Of a stretch of DNA of 7,804 nucleotides, positions 5,919 through 7,804 are shown piece by piece. Origin of the DNA: Caryophanales bacterium UBA1231 (lineage in GTDB: Bacteria > Bacillota_I > Bacilli_A > ML615J-28 > CAG-313); assembly GCA_002309035.1 (NCBI GenBank), contig DBWT01000025.1:20559-28362 (forward strand), read 5' to 3'. Made by a program: the position numbers and the translations under genes. The notes beneath the pieces are model-generated. The model saw only the letters and a program-made list of their open reading frames with translations. It was not told the origin of the DNA and did no database searches. Numbering within the stretch: position 1 is the first letter of the stretch; the number at the start of each line of letters is the position of its first letter.

Positions 5919-7804
5919 TTCTTTTAATTTTTTACGACGTTCTTTATTAGATTGACATCTTTCGTTACTACAAACAGCCTCACCATTGACATCAACCATG
6001 ACCGCATTACAAATTGGACATTTATCGCCCGTTGGAAGACCAGAGAAAGTTGCTTTACATTTTGGGAAGCGACTGCATGCATAAAATTTCGCACCCTTAG
6101 TTCTTCCTCTAACATTAATTCTTTCAACTAAATCACCTTCACCACAAATAGGACAAACAACGCCTGTATGTACTGGTTCTGGTTTAGGTACTTTTTTAAT
6201 GTATTTACAATATGGATAACCACTACATGCGGTAAACTCACCATATGGACCACGTCTAATGAAAAGTGGCATACCACAAACAGGGCAGAATTCATCAGTT
6301 GGCTTTGGATAAATCTTAACCATTTCATCTCTGGCTTTTTCAATTAGTGGTGCAAACTTTTCATAGAACTTTCCAATTTCTTCGTACCACACTAAATGGC
6401 CTTCACTGATTTCATCTAAGATATTTTCCATTTGGGCTGTATATTTAACATTGATGATTGAACTAAAGAATAAATCTAATTGTTCAGATGTTAGCTTACC
6501 TTGTTCAGTAGGAACAAATGAACGTTTATCCATTGAAACATAATTTCTAATTCTCAATGTTTCCATTGTGATCGCATATGTTGATGGACGACCAATTCCA
6601 AGTTCATCCATCTTCTTGATCAAACGAACTTCAGAATATCTTGAAGGAGGTGTTGTAAATTTTTGTTCAGAAACCAATGATTCTTTTTGAATAACTTCAT
6701 TAACACTAAATTTTGGCATAATCAAAGTATCTTCAAGATTTTCATCTTCTGTTTGTTCAATATAAAGTTTTTGGAAACCATCAAAGATTATCTTTTCACC
6801 ACTGATTTGGAAAACATAATCTTTAGCATTGATTGATACTTGTGTATCTAAAACAATTGAATCTTTCATAATCGCTGCTAAAGCTCGATTATAGATCAAA
6901 GAATAGATCTTGTATTCATCATTTGATAAATACTTTTTCATCTTTTCTGGTGTACGTTCTAGTGAAGTAGGTCTAATTGCTTCATGGGCATCTTGAATCT
7001 TTTGATCTTTTTTCGTTTTAACAGTATAGCCTTTATAGTAATTAGAACCAAAATTCTTAACAATATAATTTTTGGCATCTTTGATAAATTCATCAGAAAG
7101 TCTGACTGAATCAGTACGCATGTAAGTAATCAAACCAACACGTTCACCATTATCAATATCGATACCTTCATAAAGTTTTTGAGCAATTAACATTGTTCTT
7201 TTTGCGTTATAGTGGAATCTTGTTCCCGCATCTTGTTCAAGTGATGAAGTAATAAATGGAGCCTTTGGCGCTTTCTTACGTTCTTTTTCATTAATTGAAG
7301 ATACGATAAACTGAGCATCTTCCAATTCTTTTAAAACTTCATTCGCATCACTTTCATTATTAAGATTGATTTTATCATTTCCATGTAATGCGAGTTTAGC
7401 TTTTAATGCTTTATTATTTTTAACAAAGTTTAAATAAATATCCCAATATTCTGCTTTATTAAAAGCATCAATTTCTTTTTCGCGGTCAACTAAAAGCTTT
7501 AATGCTACACTCTGAACACGACCAGCTGATTTAGAACCAATCTTTTGTTGAAGTAAACTTGATAATCTAAAACCAATAATCCGGTCGATAATTCTTCGTG
7601 ATTCTTGTGAATGCACTAAGTTCATATCAACATCACGAGGATGATCCAAAGCTTTTAATACAGCACTTTTAGTAATTTCATTAAAAACAATACGATGAAA
7701 CTCATCATTATCATCTTGTAAGACTTCTTGTAAGTGCCAGCTAATAGCTTCCCCTTCTCTATCTAAGTCGGTTGCAAGATAAACACAATCAGCTTTTTTG
7801 GCTA
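5913..7804 (-). CDS. topA: DNA topoisomerase I (type IA), N-terminus beyond the right edge
   Basis: 629 residues are visible. The frame continues unbroken to the window edge, so the TTG at 7649 is not the start; about the first 75-80 residues are missing. The enzyme relaxes negative supercoils by transient single-strand cleavage. The visible part begins in the Toprim domain (LATDLDREGEAISWHL, fragment residues 9-24; its acidic residues bind Mg2+). Next come FNEITKSA, SAGRVQSVALKLL and PFITSSLEQDA. The catalytic Tyr is fragment residue 227 in ITYMRTDS (codon 7122-7124). DAHEAIRPT and the PPSRYSE...GIGRPSTYA segment follow. Three intact four-Cys zinc ribbons lie at about 6207-6287, 6057-6155 and 5955-6020 (CPVC, CPIC and CPIC starts), and the C-terminus is basic. 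Domain order and length are those of Gram-positive TopA. It ends in TAA before its own terminator and appears transcribed separately from ftsY. Confidence 0.97.
   Translation of the reverse strand, partial: AKKADCVYLATDLDREGEAISWHLQEVLQDDNDEFHRIVFNEITKSAVLKALDHPRDVDMNLVHSQESRRIIDRIIGFRLSSLLQQKIGSKSAGRVQSVALKLLVDREKEIDAFNKAEYWDIYLNFVKNNKALKAKLALHGNDKINLNNESDANEVLKELEDAQFIVSSINEKERKKAPKAPFITSSLEQDAGTRFHYNAKRTMLIAQKLYEGIDIDNGERVGLITYMRTDSVRLSDEFIKDAKNYIVKNFGSNYYKGYTVKTKKDQKIQDAHEAIRPTSLERTPEKMKKYLSNDEYKIYSLIYNRALAAIMKDSIVLDTQVSINAKDYVFQISGEKIIFDGFQKLYIEQTEDENLEDTLIMPKFSVNEVIQKESLVSEQKFTTPPSRYSEVRLIKKMDELGIGRPSTYAITMETLRIRNYVSMDKRSFVPTEQGKLTSEQLDLFFSSIINVKYTAQMENILDEISEGHLVWYEEIGKFYEKFAPLIEKARDEMVKIYPKPTDEFCPVCGMPLFIRRGPYGEFTACSGYPYCKYIKKVPKPEPVHTGVVCPICGEGDLVERINVRGRTKGAKFYACSRFPKCKATFSGLPTGDKCPICNAVMVDVNGEAVCSNERCQSNKERRKKLKEK

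Noticed and set aside
5924..6343. Two minus-strand open frames of 67 and 71 codons
   Set aside because: Both are alternative frames inside the zinc-ribbon region of topA, whose own frame has intact Cys motifs; the Val/Cys-rich products are shifted readings of it.
5913..7649. topA beginning at 7649
   Set aside because: The codon there is TTG within a frame that continues upstream through the Toprim DLDREGE motif to the window edge, so it is an internal Leu.

Overview
This is an AT-rich window from a low-GC Gram-positive-type bacterium. Five genes and one partial gene lie on the minus strand, and one partial gene on the plus strand runs convergently into them. The gene order topA / ftsY-ylxM-ffh, the YlxM protein, the short FtsY without an acidic A domain and the strong Shine-Dalgarno sequences all point to Bacillota or an Acholeplasma/Erysipelotrichia-like relative. 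Tryptophan is written TGG throughout, and ftsY and ylxM both end in TGA at places that fit their families. The standard bacterial code therefore applies, which argues against Mycoplasma or Spiroplasma. The species cannot be named from the window.

Layout, right to left on the minus strand: topA (DNA topoisomerase I, N-terminus beyond the right edge) ends at 5913. A 130-bp gap holds a hairpin terminator and an extended -10 promoter. Then comes a tightly packed run: ftsY (SRP receptor), ylxM (HTH SRP accessory protein), ffh (SRP54 GTPase), a 136-residue single-pass membrane protein, and a 735-residue membrane-anchored transglutaminase-like protein with beta-rich N-terminal repeats. Every junction after ftsY is an overlap or a gap of at most 8 nt, so the five genes look like one translationally coupled operon that ends at a hairpin at 419-449. 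The same hairpin terminates the plus-strand partial gene (1-435), an unrecognised protein.

FtsY, YlxM and Ffh form the co-translational membrane-targeting pathway. The last two genes encode proteins with hydrophobic N-terminal segments, that is, likely clients of that pathway. They sit where rpsP usually follows ffh in Bacillus-type genomes. This linkage, together with the unusual architecture of the transglutaminase, is the most interesting thing in the window. No tRNA, rRNA, CRISPR array, insertion sequence or 4.5S-type SRP RNA gene was seen, and no gene-free stretch exceeds 130 bp.
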